Source of the DNA: Ottelia alismoides
Taxonomy: Eukaryota; Streptophyta; Magnoliopsida; Alismatales; Hydrocharitaceae
Length of the DNA stretch: 64,000 nt
NCBI GenBank assembly: GCA_037367405.1
Contig: JAZKJV010000678.1
Location: 442,888-506,887, forward strand
Reading direction: 5' to 3'
In this document: in pieces, positions 1 to 63,900 of the stretch
Position numbering within the stretch: position 1 is the first letter of the stretch
Layout: each line of letters begins with the position of its first letter
Notes under the pieces: model-generated
What the model saw: the letters and a program-made list of their open reading frames with translations, nothing else
What the model was told of the DNA's origin: nothing
Database searches by the model: none
Position numbers and translations under genes: made by a program

Positions 1-1247
1 AGTTGTAGCTAATACGGGATGCCATATTTTTCAGCTCAACGTGAAGAATGTTTTTCTTTGTAGATACCTTGAGGAAGAAGTTTACATGATACATCCTCCA
101 GGTTATGAAGTCGATGGGGGAGTGTATACGCCAACTTTGCAAGGCTATCTATGGCCTAAAACAGAATCCTCAGGCATGATTTGATAGACTTGCAACTAAG
201 ATCAACATTCTTGGCTTTCATAAGATGACAACTGACTGCTTTGTTTTTTTAGACAACGGTCTACTAGCACTATCATTCTTGTAGTATATGGTGATGATTT
301 GATTCTCATAGGCAATGATAAAGAAGGAATTTCGGAGACGAAGACCTTCCTTCACAAAGTCTTCATCACGAAGGACCTTAGCCAACTTCATTACTTTCTT
401 GTCATTGAGGTGATATGCTTTGCGGAGGGGTTCAGTCTCTCACAGAGAAGTATTGCCTAGACAACTGAGGCTGGACTACGTGGATGAAAGCCATCAAACA
501 TCCTGCAAACTCGAGGAAGTGTTATATTTTTATTAATCATGTGTTTGAAGATACTACATGATGTAGAAGCCTAGTGGGAAAACTATTTTACCTTGTTACT
601 AGGCTAGATATATCATATGATACGAGCAGAGCTAGCCAACACATGGATAGACCTCTTTACAACCATTGCTGGGATGTTCTTTTGATCATTCACTATTTGA
701 AGGAATCCCTAGGGCGAGTATGTGGTTAATGGCCACATCGATGTATGTGTTTATGCTGATGCAGACTGTACGAGTTCACCTGAGGACCATCGATCCACTG
801 CAAGCTATGATATGATGGTTGGTAGGAACCTTATCACTTGGCGGAGCACGATGCATACAGTGGTCCCTAAATCGAGTGTAGAGGCAAAATACGAGGGAAT
901 GGCCCAGGTCGCCTATGAGATTACTTCGCTTGTCTTTTTCTACAAGAACTTAGAGTTCATGTTACTACTCTTGTCCCTTTATATTGTAGCAACAATTTTG
1001 TTTCATATGTTGCCAATAATTTTGTTTTTCATGAGCATACCAAGAACATTGAGGTTGAATGTTACTTTGTTCATATGCGGAAGGAAGAATACTACTCTAC
1101 ACATCTCCACAGATTTTTAGCTTGTTGCGGAAGGAAGAATACTACTCTACGCATCTCCACAGATTTTTAGCTTGCAGATTTATTCACGAAGGTGCTACCA
1201 AAGAACTGCATCTCGTAGATAATTTCCAAGTTGGACATGATCGATAA
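1..1247 (+). pseudogene. copia A: reverse transcriptase-RNase H fragment
   Basis: This is the 3' part of a Ty1/copia polyprotein, cut by the window edge. It opens inside the reverse transcriptase with FQLNVKNVF and EEVYMIHPPGYE, the usual copia finger-palm stretch. The catalytic box reads YGDD near 285-296 where plant copias normally have YVDD. From about 722 an RNase H follows, with VCVYADADC, the SAEAKYEGMA-like box (VEAKYEGMAQ) and the terminal ADLFTK-like end near 1180. Stops, frameshifts and a 50-bp tandem duplication show it is dead. The end of the frame resembles the copia at 46.8-50.4 kb, so both probably belong to one lineage. It lies in the last visible intron of the hydratase gene, antisense to it. 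Confidence 0.85.
1076..1175 (+). repeat. 50-bp tandem duplication in RNase H
   Basis: Two adjacent 50-bp units (1076-1125 and 1126-1175) differ by a single base. They start TGCGGAAGGAAGAATACTAC and end in TTTTTAGCTTGT. The duplication interrupts the RNase H frame of copia A and is absent from all other copia copies here, so it arose after this copy inserted. Confidence 0.9.
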
Positions 1248-1270
1248 ATATGCTCCAACTTAACAGGAAA

Positions 1271-1432
1271 TATTAGAGTCAGCTTATTTTTCATATTTAT
1301 GAGTTGTAACCCTTCGAGTACCCTTTTATGTAATTTCCCCTTTTATGAGCTCTCTAGGATTTTGCACTATATAAGAACCCCTAGACCTCCTGGATAAACT
1401 ATCACATTGCATTCTCTCATCATTCTCCACAA
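1271..1432 (+). repeat. 3' LTR of copia A (approximate ends)
   Basis: Directly after the RNase H end and a decayed polypurine tract comes a TATTAGAG start (from TGTTAGAG). A promoter-like CACTATATAAGAACCCC stretch and a TTGCATTCTCTCATCATTCTCC end follow. The same order of motifs occurs in the LTR at 46231-46824 and in the solo LTR at 12832-13021. The right end is a guess. Confidence 0.55.
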
Positions 1433-2951
1433 ATACAACTGCATAATCCGCATATGCCCCTGTATACTCCTCCCATATCCACTTACTCTCTTTCAACCTC
1501 TAACCGAACGAATAATGCATATCGCATTTTTGAACCTTGGATAGAGAGGATTTTGGGTTTTGGATGGAGGACTGGATAAGGAAAGGAAGGTACATGGAAA
1601 GGTTTCTAAGGTTTATTGTGCTCGTTATAAATATGTAAGAGGTGGTGGTTCAGTGTTGGTATGAGGTGTGGCTACCTCAATTCATCACATCTCTCTTGAA
1701 CAAGAGGGTATGTAAGCTTCATTTGCTCTTTCTAGTTATGATGCTTAATGGTGTGGTACATGTAGATGAGATGGTTGACATGTAGGAGCGGATATGATTA
1801 TTTTCCTATTGTGTAGACAATTGTATTGGTAGTTGATACCTGGAGTGGAGTTGGATTGCATACGTGGTTGGTGAGTCAAAAAAGGATGGTCACTATGATG
1901 CTTAAGAGAAATGGTTTATTAATTGGATAACGCTTGCCCAATCAATGGCAGTATTGAAGACGGCATGTATCACTTGTTCTTTTTATGTCCAAGTGCAACC
2001 TCTATAAGGAAATGATGGGGGGGATCACATAGGTTAATGTGAGCTACTCACATTTATAGAACAAACTTTAACTCTGGAAGAATTGATGATCAGAATAGAC
2101 GTATTGAAAACATCAAGGATCGAGATGTCGGCAGTTTTGTGGGTCCTTTGAGATGACAGGAACACACAGGGCTTTCACATGTAAAATATATTATGTGGAA
2201 TGTAACTCTACTTTGTTTTTTAAGTTTGTTAACAGTGGATGACATCCAATAGTAGAGTATCAGCCTTTGTCTTTTCAAAAGAAACAGAATATCACGAGAT
2301 GAGAGGATTAACATAAGTGTGTTATCAGTATTATGCTTTATATACCAAAAAAAGTACTCCATTTGCTTTCAGTTTTTTCAGATGACTACCTCTCGAAATT
2401 GCAGTGACATGTATGTGCCTTGGGAAGCTTGTCCAACACAAGCTCTTAATGCATTTGGGTACAGCTCCTTTCAAGCATGAGGAACTTGGTTAAAAGGTCC
2501 CTCTCATTTCCATTGTGTGTGCATTTTCTCTGTTTGTAAAACGCTTGCATTTTTCTTCTTTATATGTATGTGTGCATTGGTTAAACTATCCCGGGAGTGA
2601 TTTTGGCAATTCTTAAGATACCAGAAAGCTTTCATTTCAATGTACAAATATTCAATCCATGTATTTATCAAACCACTGTTACGAGTATGTAGTGAGACAA
2701 ATCATTTACGTTGCATATGCTCCATGTTGTTCTAACTAAAGTACGTGCACATATTAATGTCTGAGCATTATTGAACATTTTAGATGAATGAAGGGTAGCA
2801 AAGCAGCAGCCCCTACCCACTTCATTCAAACAAAACCCAGGCATAAAGAAATAGACCAAGAGAATTTAAGGTTAAAGATCAAGTAAATTTATGTTGTGTC
2901 AGCTATTGAATGGGCCCCATCCTTTCGAGTCTTTTGCAATAGTGAACTCAC
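1433..2951. other. intronic stretch, nothing recognised
   Basis: About 1.5 kb between copia A and hydratase exon 5. I searched the minus strand for the next hydratase exon (expected to encode an AGGTQRL-type start) and did not find it. No transposon signature was recognised either. It is best read as part of intron 5. Confidence 0.4.
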
Positions 2952-53174
<50,223 letters not shown>

Positions 53175-53284
53175 CCTCGATGGTTCTGAGGTGGACGCCG
53201 ATGGTTCTGAGGTGAGAGGTAGTGGATGGTGTAAATTTTTCCAAAGGGAATCCGTTTATTTATGCTATAGACATCCAAAAAGTA

Positions 53285-55500
53285 TCCTGAAACATAGAGA
53301 GGGAGGTGAAGGGAAACTTTTTTAAAAAATAATTATTAAGATAATCATAATTACTTAAATAGGTAATATGTTAGGAAAATTTAAAAAATAACTATCGATT
53401 TGGGAAAGGCTTGATTTTGCACATTTATTCCCATCTCCTCCATTTTTGTTATAGACCCCATTACTTTTTTAAATAACTCCAAAATACTTATACAAGTAAT
53501 AAATATATAATTTCTATGTAATAATATTCTGTAATTGTTGTATATTCGTTTTTATATAAAATCTGATTATTATTTTTAAAATAAGTGTAGAATATGTTTT
53601 ACCCGATATCTCATTGAAATGGGTGTACAAAATTGTAATTGGTTTAATTTACAATGTAAATAATCAATAGAAACTAAACATCAAGCTTTTTGACTGAATT
53701 AAATTTATTATATTAACAATCTTATTATACAAGAATAATGTAATTTTCTATACAAAATTTCATTGTTTATTTATGATGTAAGTTTAGAATATATACTATT
53801 CGACGTCTCATAAAGATCATAATAAATAGAAAATGAATATAAAGACATTGACAATGGCATACATAAGCTCAACATTGCACATTATAATACTAGTCATTTT
53901 GGAAAAATGCAGCTGTTGTATTAAAATTATATAATTATAATAATTTTTCAAGAAATAATATAAAATAATTTGCAGCATTCTATGTTTTCAATATCTTAAA
54001 AATCCTTTCAGACCTCCTCCTCATTCTCCTCCTTCACCTCCTCCTCTATCGTTTCCCTTGCCACCATCTCATGTTCTCTTGTGACTCTCTTCATGTGGTA
54101 TCTTCTTTTGCTTGATGTTCCATTCCGAATGCGTTCGTATGTATCCAGGAGGATGGAACTTGCCTGGTGACTTCTTTGGAGATTCGATTGGTTGAGTATC
54201 TTGTTCTCTTGTGCACCTTACACTTGTTGACTGTCGGGGTATCTCTAAGGAAGAGGCTCACTGATCTTACTCCTAGCGAGGATCTTCGAGATGGCTCTAG
54301 AGGATATTGTGGTATTATAATGAGAATATCAAAGAACTGTCTTTCGAAGTCGGTTGTCTCAACTTGGTGAATGCCGATAAATAACTCAGCTTGAAAAGCT
54401 GTCGAATTGTATTGACTATGTGTTCTGAGTAAGAGGGTTTAGAGTCAAATTGGCTTAAAGGACCAGTAAAAGATGATCCTGCAAACTGTGGCTGACTTGG
54501 AGCTTCTATATTTCCTATGAGAATGAGGTAAATATGTTATGTTAAATATTGCATAAGATAAACAAAACTTTTTGAAAAGAGTCATTCAATTGAATAAGGT
54601 ATTTAAACATTAAGGTCCAAATCCGGCTACATCATATTGCAACCCGACTGCGCTATATTCTATGTATCCCATACTAAAGATTTACCTTATATTATATGTT
54701 ATATAAATCAAAAAATAAGTAGGGGAACGATATAATTTCATAAATCGGTTATTACAATCTGAAGCTCTGAAGCCTGGTTGATCTTGTCGGTACCTTTGTT
54801 CGTTATATCCTGCGTAAGTCATTTCTAATATACTTAAATTATATTCAATATTTAATAGTGTAGACGTTGAAATTGAGAAAATTAGATAAAGAATTTGTTA
54901 CAACGTGAAGTCCCAAAAATCGATTGCTCTTGTGACAACCCATGTCCATTGTATGTTGCATAACTCATACCTAAAACATTTGCATTATATTCAAAATAAA
55001 ACTAGACATTAAATTGAGATATTGATAGACAAAGAGTTAATTGCAACATAAAGTCACAAACGTCAGTTGTTGTTGTTGTGACCCCCCTCCCCCTGCTATA
55101 TTTTGTATAGTCTATACATATACGATTTGCATCATATAATTATAAAAATTACTTGTCTAAAAGAGAACTAACTTAATCTTAAGATACAATAAAGAAATAA
55201 CAAACCTGATGCTCCAAAAGTATGCTTCTCTTGCGATGGCATGTACAATCGGTCATATTGATGGAATAGATACATCAAGGAGAATATGTTGATTATGTCA
55301 TCAAAGTAAGTAATTGTATCTTCAACTTTTATCTTCATACTCGAAGGCAAGTCTTTTGATAATCTAATTTCATCCAAGCCTTCCATCCTTGTAGAAACAT
55401 ATTTATTTAATTTATGATATAATAAGTAATAGAATATATTAAAAATAAGGAGAATTAAATGTAACATATCAGGCATCTTTCTAACGGTCTGTGTGGTTGG
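53285..55500. other. AT-rich intergenic region with a possible tail of the mobile-domain gene
   Basis: Mostly non-coding. On the minus strand near 54060-54010 an acidic stretch (ETIEEEVKEENEEEV, then stop) follows RRYHMKRVTREHEMV and could be the C-terminal end of the plant-mobile-domain protein upstream, or chance. Further up, 54.5-55.2 kb shows nothing. Confidence 0.3.
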
Positions 55501-55504
55501 TAAG

Positions 55505-56827
55505 TTATTGTAGGAGGTGGAATTTATGTACGGATCCACCTTCGTATTATACTCATGTACCATTGCATGTAAACATCATTGTTTGCATCCCCATGCTCAA
55601 ATACAACGGTTGCTTCTCTATCCTCCCAATGATCCATGTATTATTGATGTATAATAGACCAATCTAAGATGTCGGTACTTCTTATCTTATTGCGTCGAGA
55701 GACAACATTTATCCTCTCAATGAAGGCAAGGATATGTTGTCACATCCCAAATTATCGCATTACGCGATAAGGTATGTGCATAGCTATGACACCATAACAT
55801 ATTAGTGGCACTCTACTCATCCAAATAACCTAGCCACTACTACGATAATTATGCAATTGTGTTATTTCTTCCTCGACGTAGGGCATCGAATACATCTACA
55901 TTCATTAAAAAAGACATGTAATAATTTGTTCGAATTTATAAATATGGAAAATTGAATATTTACCCTATGAACCTATTACGCATCCAACTCATTACGGTAA
56001 AATACAAGTGTTGTAGTTTGAACATTCTCCTTAAAAATTCGTACACCTATCCATTTTAAGACCAATGATCCTCCGTGGATCCATGTACTAGCTCGCACCA
56101 CTGGCCTTTCTATATGAACATGCTCCCATGCCCAAACCTGCATATTGAAAATGTTAAATGCCATAAACTGAGACAATGAGATCGAGGAATCGAGACATAT
56201 GGAATATATTACATGCTTGAAAAATTGTAAAAAAAGTCACAAATCCTCATTGTACCGATCTTCGCACCCATGCCAAAGCTCACAATACATATACGTGAAA
56301 GCAGCAACACCCCAAGTAAATAGAGCACATTCTTCTGATTTGCGTAAATGTAGTAGGTATCTATCAAAACAAATGAAGTGTTATTAATGTAGACGTGTTA
56401 AACATCTGAGAACTCGATTTTTAGTATTACAAATGCTTGCCTTAGCAGCTCCAAATCTCCAATATTATCTGCAAGAAACTGTATCTTATATGATAAAAAA
56501 AAGTGTCATAACCATACGTGTTGCTTCATGCTCATCGTCGATATCCAATAGCGGATCATCATGACTAAAGAAGGCCTTACATATCCATGATATTTTCACC
56601 TTACCACTCTTTATACGAGTGGACATAACACCTATCAAACTCCAACATAGTGCATCCCATCCTCCTATCAGAACATCAAGACCAGTAACAAGATAACCAT
56701 CGACCTTCAGCCCACTGATCAATCCCATATCTTGTAATGTAATAGTTGCTTCACCAAATCGAAGGTGAAAAGTATGGGTCTCAAGTCGCCGCCGCTCCAA
56801 TAAGCTAGTCAACAATGAAGGATCCAT
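55505..56827 (-). pseudogene. plant mobile domain (PMD) protein, degraded
   Basis: Opens MDPSLLTSLLERRRLETHTF and FHLRFGEATITLQDMGLISG, the classic N-terminal part of the plant mobile domain (aminotransferase-like, MAIN/MAIL family). Later pieces are RYLLHLRKSEECALFTWGVA and TYMYCELWHG, then MQVWAWEHVHIERPVVR, then WEDREATVVFEHGD and MQWYMSIIRRWIRT near 55520. All are in the order expected, with frame changes that are partly introns and partly damage (several stops remain). It lies just downstream of a MULE transposase in the same orientation, the arrangement of transposon-borne mobile domains. Confidence 0.82.
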
Positions 56828-57244
56828 CTATATCCTTCTCATGTTCACTACACATGATAATCCAGTTATTCTAACAATCGTTCTGTCACTGTACTCTTCT
56901 TTTAGAAATAATGTTGAGCAACTCATTATGTTCTACAAATCGAATATGTAAAATACAATAGTTCAAACACATAGCATGTACTATTTTTATTTGACTATGT
57001 GATTAACAAATCCAATCTAGTAAAATACAAATCATTATTTAATTACTTACTGAGCTAGTAAGTTGTGAAGAATGATGCTCACTCTACATGTACAACACTG
57101 ATGCATCTACTGGACTATGTATTCTATCCATGTGCGCCATCTACATTTAATCAACCATCATGTTACTAAAAAATTACAAAATAAATTCAACTTCATTTAC
57201 AAAGAAAATATTTATTACACAATTAAAATGCGCTTAGGTCGTAA

Positions 57245-58967
57245 TAGTTCTTAGTTTCTTCTTGGACAACTTAATCTATTGTGACCCGATTGCTTGCAGA
57301 TTTTACACAATTTTGGTCACACGCACATTTCATCCACTTCATTTCTAATTCTCCCCTATATTGGATGTACGAGATTCCTCTTCCCAATAATTGGAGGTAG
57401 CATAATAGTGTCATCTTTTACTCCCCAGTAACACTTATCTGGGATCAGATGAAAGAAGAAGTTGTACTCTTGATGATAATAATCACTGAAATAATACTGT
57501 GATAAAGGTCGTAGTTATCCTTGCGTATATGTATATGTGAAACTGCAGCCATGTGGACATACAAAGTGTTTCATCTGCATAAAGCCACACATGCAATCAC
57601 TTTCTCGATCATTTAAGTTGACTTCGTATGCATATCCATCGCAATCACATACTTGAAATTGTATTAATGAAAATTATTGTACGTGACATGATCTTGCCTC
57701 TCTGGTTTGTACCTCCAGCAAGTCTTCGTATTCCTTTGTCAAATATGTTGTCATTCCCTCTGACTCTCCACGATGATCATTGAAATAACCATTAATTCTG
57801 AGAAATATTTTTAGAATCAGCGATATGATAGGCAAACCACGTGCTCCTTTAAGGCTCCATTGAAACTTTCCGGCAAATTTGTTTCATGTGTTTGTAACGA
57901 TGTCCATTATCTAGACTTAATGCCTAATAAGTTTGGTGACCATTATCTTGAGATACGATCCACTCGAAAGAATTTTTATCAAGTATATTAATATCTTGCA
58001 TCATACTATTAAACTTGTTTTCACACGGCTCCTCCCCAGTAGCATAAAATCTATTTTGAATTGTACGAGTCTTATGTCCATCTCGGTGCATGTTTGCGCG
58101 CATTTATCGGAGACAATGATCATGAGTGAATCCCTCTTCTGGTGGAAATAAACCATCCACAACATCTTTCAACCCAGGAAACCAATCACTAATAAAACAG
58201 ATATCCATGTGGTCAATGATTTGCCTTAACATATTAAGAAACCATCTCCATGTTGAAATATTCTCATTCTTTTCGGCTATAGCAAATGCGAAAAGGGGTT
58301 TATTATTCACATCTATCATTGTGGCCATGTACATATGGCATGTGTATCTTCCATACAAATGTGTCCTATCAATACTTAAAATGAGCCGATAAAATTTGAA
58401 TGTTATGCGACAAGGTCTAATTGAAATAAACAATCTTTGAAAATGTACAATGTTCTTATTTTCACCATGTTATGTCTTGAACCACGTATTAGTTTCAGGA
58501 TTGTGTTGTTCTAGAGTACGGATGAATCTCCGATTATTACGATAGGACTCATCCTCATTCCCATAAACAATATCTATAGCACGTCTCCTAACTTTCCAAG
58601 ATGTCATGTAACCAATCTCGATTTTCAACTCATCTTTTATTTTATACATAATTGTATCTGTAATCATACTAACATGTGCTCTAAATGAAGATAATATGTA
58701 TTGTTCTAGAAATACGGATGTGCATTGATAGTGTTTGAGTAAAAGTACAGAATTCCTGCATATGTGCTTTCCTCTATATCCTGAAACACACCAGTCGTCG
58801 CAGGATTTTCTCTCTAATGCATGCAAATGCCATTCACAGTCTTCATAAATATACACAACAGTCAAAATTTTTTTTGAGGCTTTGGGTTTATATTGCACAT
58901 GATTTTCCATATTACATTTTTGTAGGTCATATTGTAAATCATTTTTTGACTTGTAGCTCCTGCCCAA
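57245..58967 (-). pseudogene. MULE (Mutator-like) transposase, degraded
   Basis: 58967-58470 opens MGRSYKSKNDLQYDLQ and has ALERKSCDDWCVSGYRGKHI, the MuDR DNA-binding N-domain. 58433-58104 holds the catalytic part: LILSIDRTHLYGRYT (first Asp; the usual Gly after it is Arg), KPLFAFAIAEKNENISTWRW, FISDWFPGLKDVV (second Asp), then a stop in CLRxMRANM. Further on, AGKFQWSLKGARGLPI and a SWIM-type CMCGFMQMKHFVCPHG near 57560-57600 complete the domain order. At least three stops or shifts make it inactive. No terminal inverted repeats were located. Confidence 0.88.
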
Positions 58968-60359
58968 CCAATAACAACAATGTACATTTAAAATAATTTT
59001 TAATAATGGTTTAGTAATTTTAAAGTTATATAATATTTTAATTTTAAATATTTACATGATAAAAAATAGTTATTTGATAAAAAAAACCTAATGTTTTATA
59101 TGATATTAATATTTATTTTTAAAATAAATGTAACTATTAATTAATTCCAACTTCAATAGATTAATTGATCTTAACATTAAATATTAAAATCACATAAAAA
59201 TTAATACATAATCAACGGTACAAAAATTTGCACTATTTTTAACATTTGAAATGCACATGGAACAATGAATCTAACATCCAGTCTTGAGGTGCTTGCGGTA
59301 TCCGACAAGTCAGATATGATCGGCGTTGTATCGACTCCTCTCTCGGTAGTCGATATTCAAATCAAGCAACAATATATATAATTAACCCATAATAAAATAT
59401 ATGTTTTTTGAAATGTCCATAAGTTTTGTAGTTTTTAATTCTACAATTAACCTCCATAAAAAATATATGTTGTAAAAATACTCCATAAGTTTTTATGTTT
59501 TTTTTGAAAAAAAATATATTTTTTGGATTTTAAAGTTGTAATTCAAAATAGTTTACAAAATAAATTAACACAGAATATGCCACGTACATTAATGAGAATA
59601 TTTATGTTCTATACAGATGTATATTTATTATAATATATAATTTACTCCATAATAGTAATATGTATTTTAATATTACTATTTATTTTTTAAATTCTAAGCA
59701 AAATTTAAAGTATAAACTAATATTCATTTTTTACTAACCATTATTTACATCCATCACAGAGCATGTTATTCTAACATTGCAATAAATAAAAACACACTAA
59801 ATTTAATATCCATTTATACAACAATAAAATTTATTTGATAGTACCTAAATTTGCACATCTACTTAAAAGCTAGAATAGAAAAGTAATATATATATACATG
59901 TAAATTTACCTAGAATAACGAGTGTCTTCAAAGCGAGTAAATATATCCGATAAGAAAAATAGAGATATGACCTAATATCCACAAAAAATATTCTCCTTTG
60001 TTATAAAAACCTGCAAAAAAATGTTTATGAAAAGAGTTCTTATTCTTACTCGAAATAAATAGTGGAATCTAGATGAGGGAAGGGTTACTCGAGAAATTGA
60101 GAGGATTCAGAAGTAGAAATGAGATGAGTTGTGAGGAATGGAGAGGGTGGGAGGTTCATATAAGGTGAATCTAAGGGGACATTGGTAATTTTACCAACGG
60201 CTCTCTCCCAAGTCAGCACCTCAGGTGCCGATTTGGACCTGGCAACCCAAATCAACACCACATGTGCCGAAAGATGCCTATTTTTTAAAATACATTAACA
60301 TGATGCGTATTTAATTAATTATTAGTATTTTAATAGTTATTTAAAAAAAAGTCCGGTGA
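58968..60359. other. AT-rich non-coding region
   Basis: Very AT-rich, probably the 5' flank of the MULE. Near 60210-60270 are two related words, CAGCACCTCAGGTGCCGATT and CAACACCACATGTGCCGAAA. No gene seen. Confidence 0.4.
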
Positions 60360-60960
60360 GAGGCAAGATCCATTTCATGATTGGATTAGTTGATAACTTT
60401 AAAAACTTACAGGACAATCCTCTTGACATTGCCGACGAGGTTGTCTCTTTCTTTGAGGCTCTTTTGGGAGGTTAACAAGGGGCCACATGGACAAGGGGTG
60501 TGCCATCCCTTTCACCCAAAAAAGTCCTCACACTGAATTTGGCGGCTTGGTCGGAAAGGCCATTTCAAGAGGTTGAAATTTTGGTGGCCATCCAATCCAT
60601 TCCTTCGTCTAAATTGCTTGAACCAAATGGCTTCAACTCTTTGTTCCTAAAGCATTATTGGAAGCACATTAAAGGAAAGGTTGATGCAATGTGATTCCTA
60701 AAGAATGTGGTATTGATGGTTAGATAAGTGAACCACACCTTCCTAATATTGGCCTCCATGGTCAAGTCATTGTCGGGTCATGAAGATTTTAGTCTGATTT
60801 CATACTGCAATGTTATTTATAAGATATTTATCAAGCTTCTCACTCTGAGGCTTGCAGCGGTGCTACCCTCACTTGTTTCCCTGAATCAAATGGTATTTTT
60901 TAAGGGTGGACACATCGGTGAGAGTATGTGGTTCCTGAATTGCATTAGTGTTATCTAGAG
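60360..60960 (+). pseudogene. LINE reverse transcriptase fragment
   Basis: Pieces in order are NPLDIADEVVSFFEALLG, then WSERPFQEVEILVAIQSIPS, SSKLLEPNGFNSLFLKHYW, VNHTFLILASMVKSLS, then FSLISYCNVIYKIFIKLLT and LRLAAVLPSLVSLNQMVF with GGHIGES. This is the finger/palm N-terminal part of a plant L1 reverse transcriptase. The downstream catalytic FADD region is missing and several stops are present. Confidence 0.85.
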
Positions 60961-63900
60961 AGTTGGTGATAGTGAGTCTAATCATTTCCTCTTGCATAAA
61001 TATTAAAAAAATAATACGACCAAACTAAAATCTAATAGATCAAGAGATTTACTTACTAAAATCATATAGACCAAGCTGGTGATAGTGACTCTTTTCATAA
61101 ACATTTATTCGTAGAAATTAATCCCCTCGCTTAGACTAAGTGTCAATAAAAACCAGAGTAATCCCTTTAATTATCTAACCTCTTGAATAAACTAAAAATA
61201 CAAAAAAAAACAAAATTAAAATTTGTAGTGTTTTAAGCCTTTAGACATACTAGCAAAAAAATTTCTCCCTTGATTTAACCTCATCTCTGTTTTGATCAAC
61301 ATGAAACTTGTATATCTCATTGAGATCTACAACTTTCATGTTTTGAGTTTTTCCAAATTCGGTCATATCCCCCCTCATAATTCACTTTCTTCGTCGCAAA
61401 AATGTGATTGGGCCACGTGGCACCTTCTGGTTGTGCCACGCGGCCTGTCTATTCACGCGCCCTACCACCCCCACTTTCAGTCATTCGATGGCTCGCGATA
61501 TCTCCAGATCTTAGCTGCCCACGCCTGCATCCTCTCGCAACCATCCGATCATCTCCACATTAGATCATGGCCGCACACTCCCGCCTTCACCTCCTTCCTC
61601 CACGTGGCGACTTCTCCACCACCCGATCTTCTCCAGTACCCTCAATCTGAGCCTTTAACTCACACAATTGATCTCTACCATTCGATCTACCTACTGATCT
61701 CATCACGACCGTTGGCTTCTGCCTTCATTTCCTCACACTACGTGGTGAATCCTTCGCCCTACGATCACACCTCTCTGATTTAATCTGAGCCGCTTACGCA
61801 CGCCTATCTCCCCATCGTTGGATTACCAAATCCAACGGCCAAGAGGCCATCATCAACCTCCGGAGACAAGCTTCACCCACGTCGCCCACCTCGCCGACCC
61901 TCTTCCCCCTTTCCATTTCCCTCACTTCTCCCGCCACCATCTCCACCTCCCGACGAGCCCACGACCAAGACCTTTACTCCCCATCCTCGCGCAAGTCCAT
62001 GATCTCCATAACTCCCTTCACATCGCTCCATATCACCCATGCAAGCCACAACCTCCATCATCTCAACCATCGAGCTCCATCGTTAAATACGTCGGCTATG
62101 CCCTGAATACACCCGGTCCGCCTTTACGAGGGGCAAGGCCCAGCCCTCGTCCACCTCCTCGCGATAGGGGGAGAAGCAATTGAAGGTGCGATGACGACTT
62201 CTACCCTTGGTGAGACCTTCCGCCTTCACGGTCACGTCACGGAGCTCCGCCTTCGCTCGAGCTGCCCCACCTGGCTGAGGGGGTTCAACAAAGACCTGGG
62301 GTTCACCTCGAACCCCAAGCCCAAGCCACCGCTCTGCCATTAGGTAAGCTCCTTTAATATTCTTTGTATTTTTGTCTGATTTCTCTAAATTAATCAGGCC
62401 CATTGATGCACTTTCATCCTCCATTAAACATTCTCCAAGCTTCATCAGATCACCATCATCTTCGTGCACACTCCCGACAACACCCTCCTCTTCTCCAAGA
62501 CCGTGTCACCCTCTGCCACCTTCACCACCGCTCGTCGGCAATGAAGACCATATGGGCTTCACTCCCTTCGCACACATCCCTTCCATTCCACTCATTTTGC
62601 ACCTACTTCGCACGATTCAGCTATATACTAACGTTGCAGATGTTCCAATCTTTAATTGTTGGACCCCTCGCCGGAGCTTCTTTGAGCTGGTGTATCTCTG
62701 TCATCCAGGCATCCATCACGACTCCCAGATACTGCAGCTGCCCTGCCACACTTCCACGATGATGTCCAGCCATTCCTGAGCAGTCGGGAGTCTTCTCAGA
62801 GCATGTTAGGAGGAGGCGAAGCTAGGGGAGCTTCGCTGGAGCCCAGCCAAGCCCGCTGCAGGCGACGACAGCAAGGAGGAACTAGACGTACAGTTGCCGT
62901 CCGATCGTCTTGATTGGATGACCCACAGCAAGCCACTTCGCCCTCCTCTAGGAGTTACAGCTACCGCTGGATCCTTGAGATCTAACAGTTCACAGGAGCC
63001 CACATAGCACGCTCCGAGCCTCTTTCCCATACCTTTAGGTGCGGAGCACCCGAGCCTCTCCCGAGCCAGCCGAGCCTACATCCGAGCCCGAGCCTCTGGC
63101 CGAAGCAAGTCCGAGCCTCATCCAAGCCTCCAGTGTTCACCGAGCCTAGAGCCCACGTGCTTGTCACGTGCATTGTGGGTAAAATTGCAGGGAGGCCCTC
63201 AGACATTTTCACATTTGCAACTAGGTCCTGAAGCACGCGCAAGCCATATGCGCCTGGGGTATTTTGCACTCATACCCTCAGAGGTTTCAATAATTGCTAA
63301 AATACCCCCGCGCATGTGGGTTATTTACACGGAAGGTCTCACACTTTATTTTATTTATATTTTAGTCCCTCCCAGGGACCTGTTTATTACGTATCTTTTA
63401 TGTTTTCTTGCATTTATGCCCTTAACTTCACTCTTACATATCTTGAGCATCTTAGCTCAGATTAAGTCGATTTCAATGACGTTTCGAAGCTTATTTAATT
63501 ATCTTTCTAGTGGTATAATCATTGTTTGATTTTGGCACTTTTGTTCTTATTGTCTAAACTTAATTATTTAGTGTCATTTATTCAATGATTTTTATGCCAT
63601 TGGGTAGCTTGTAAATGGAATAGCTTCATGAAATTGACCATCTCTTTATTGCTCATCGATTCTGCATAAATTGGGCATATTTGTAGTGTTTTAATTTTGC
63701 ATTTCTTTGCAGGATAAACAAAATAAAAAAGGCATTTCTCATGTTTATTTATGCATACTGTCATGTCATCATGAATTCATTGGCCTACGATTCTTTAATA
63801 TGACATTTAATCTAAATAATAAGAGTCTAAATAATACGAAAGAGGTTCGACCTTGGGCTTGCACAAGTAACATATAAATTCCACCATTTGGTTTGATTAT

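Noticed and set aside
61292..61783. Open frame of 163 codons
   Set aside because: Pro/Ser/His-rich composition in a C-rich region that is open in several frames at once; no family motif or start context.
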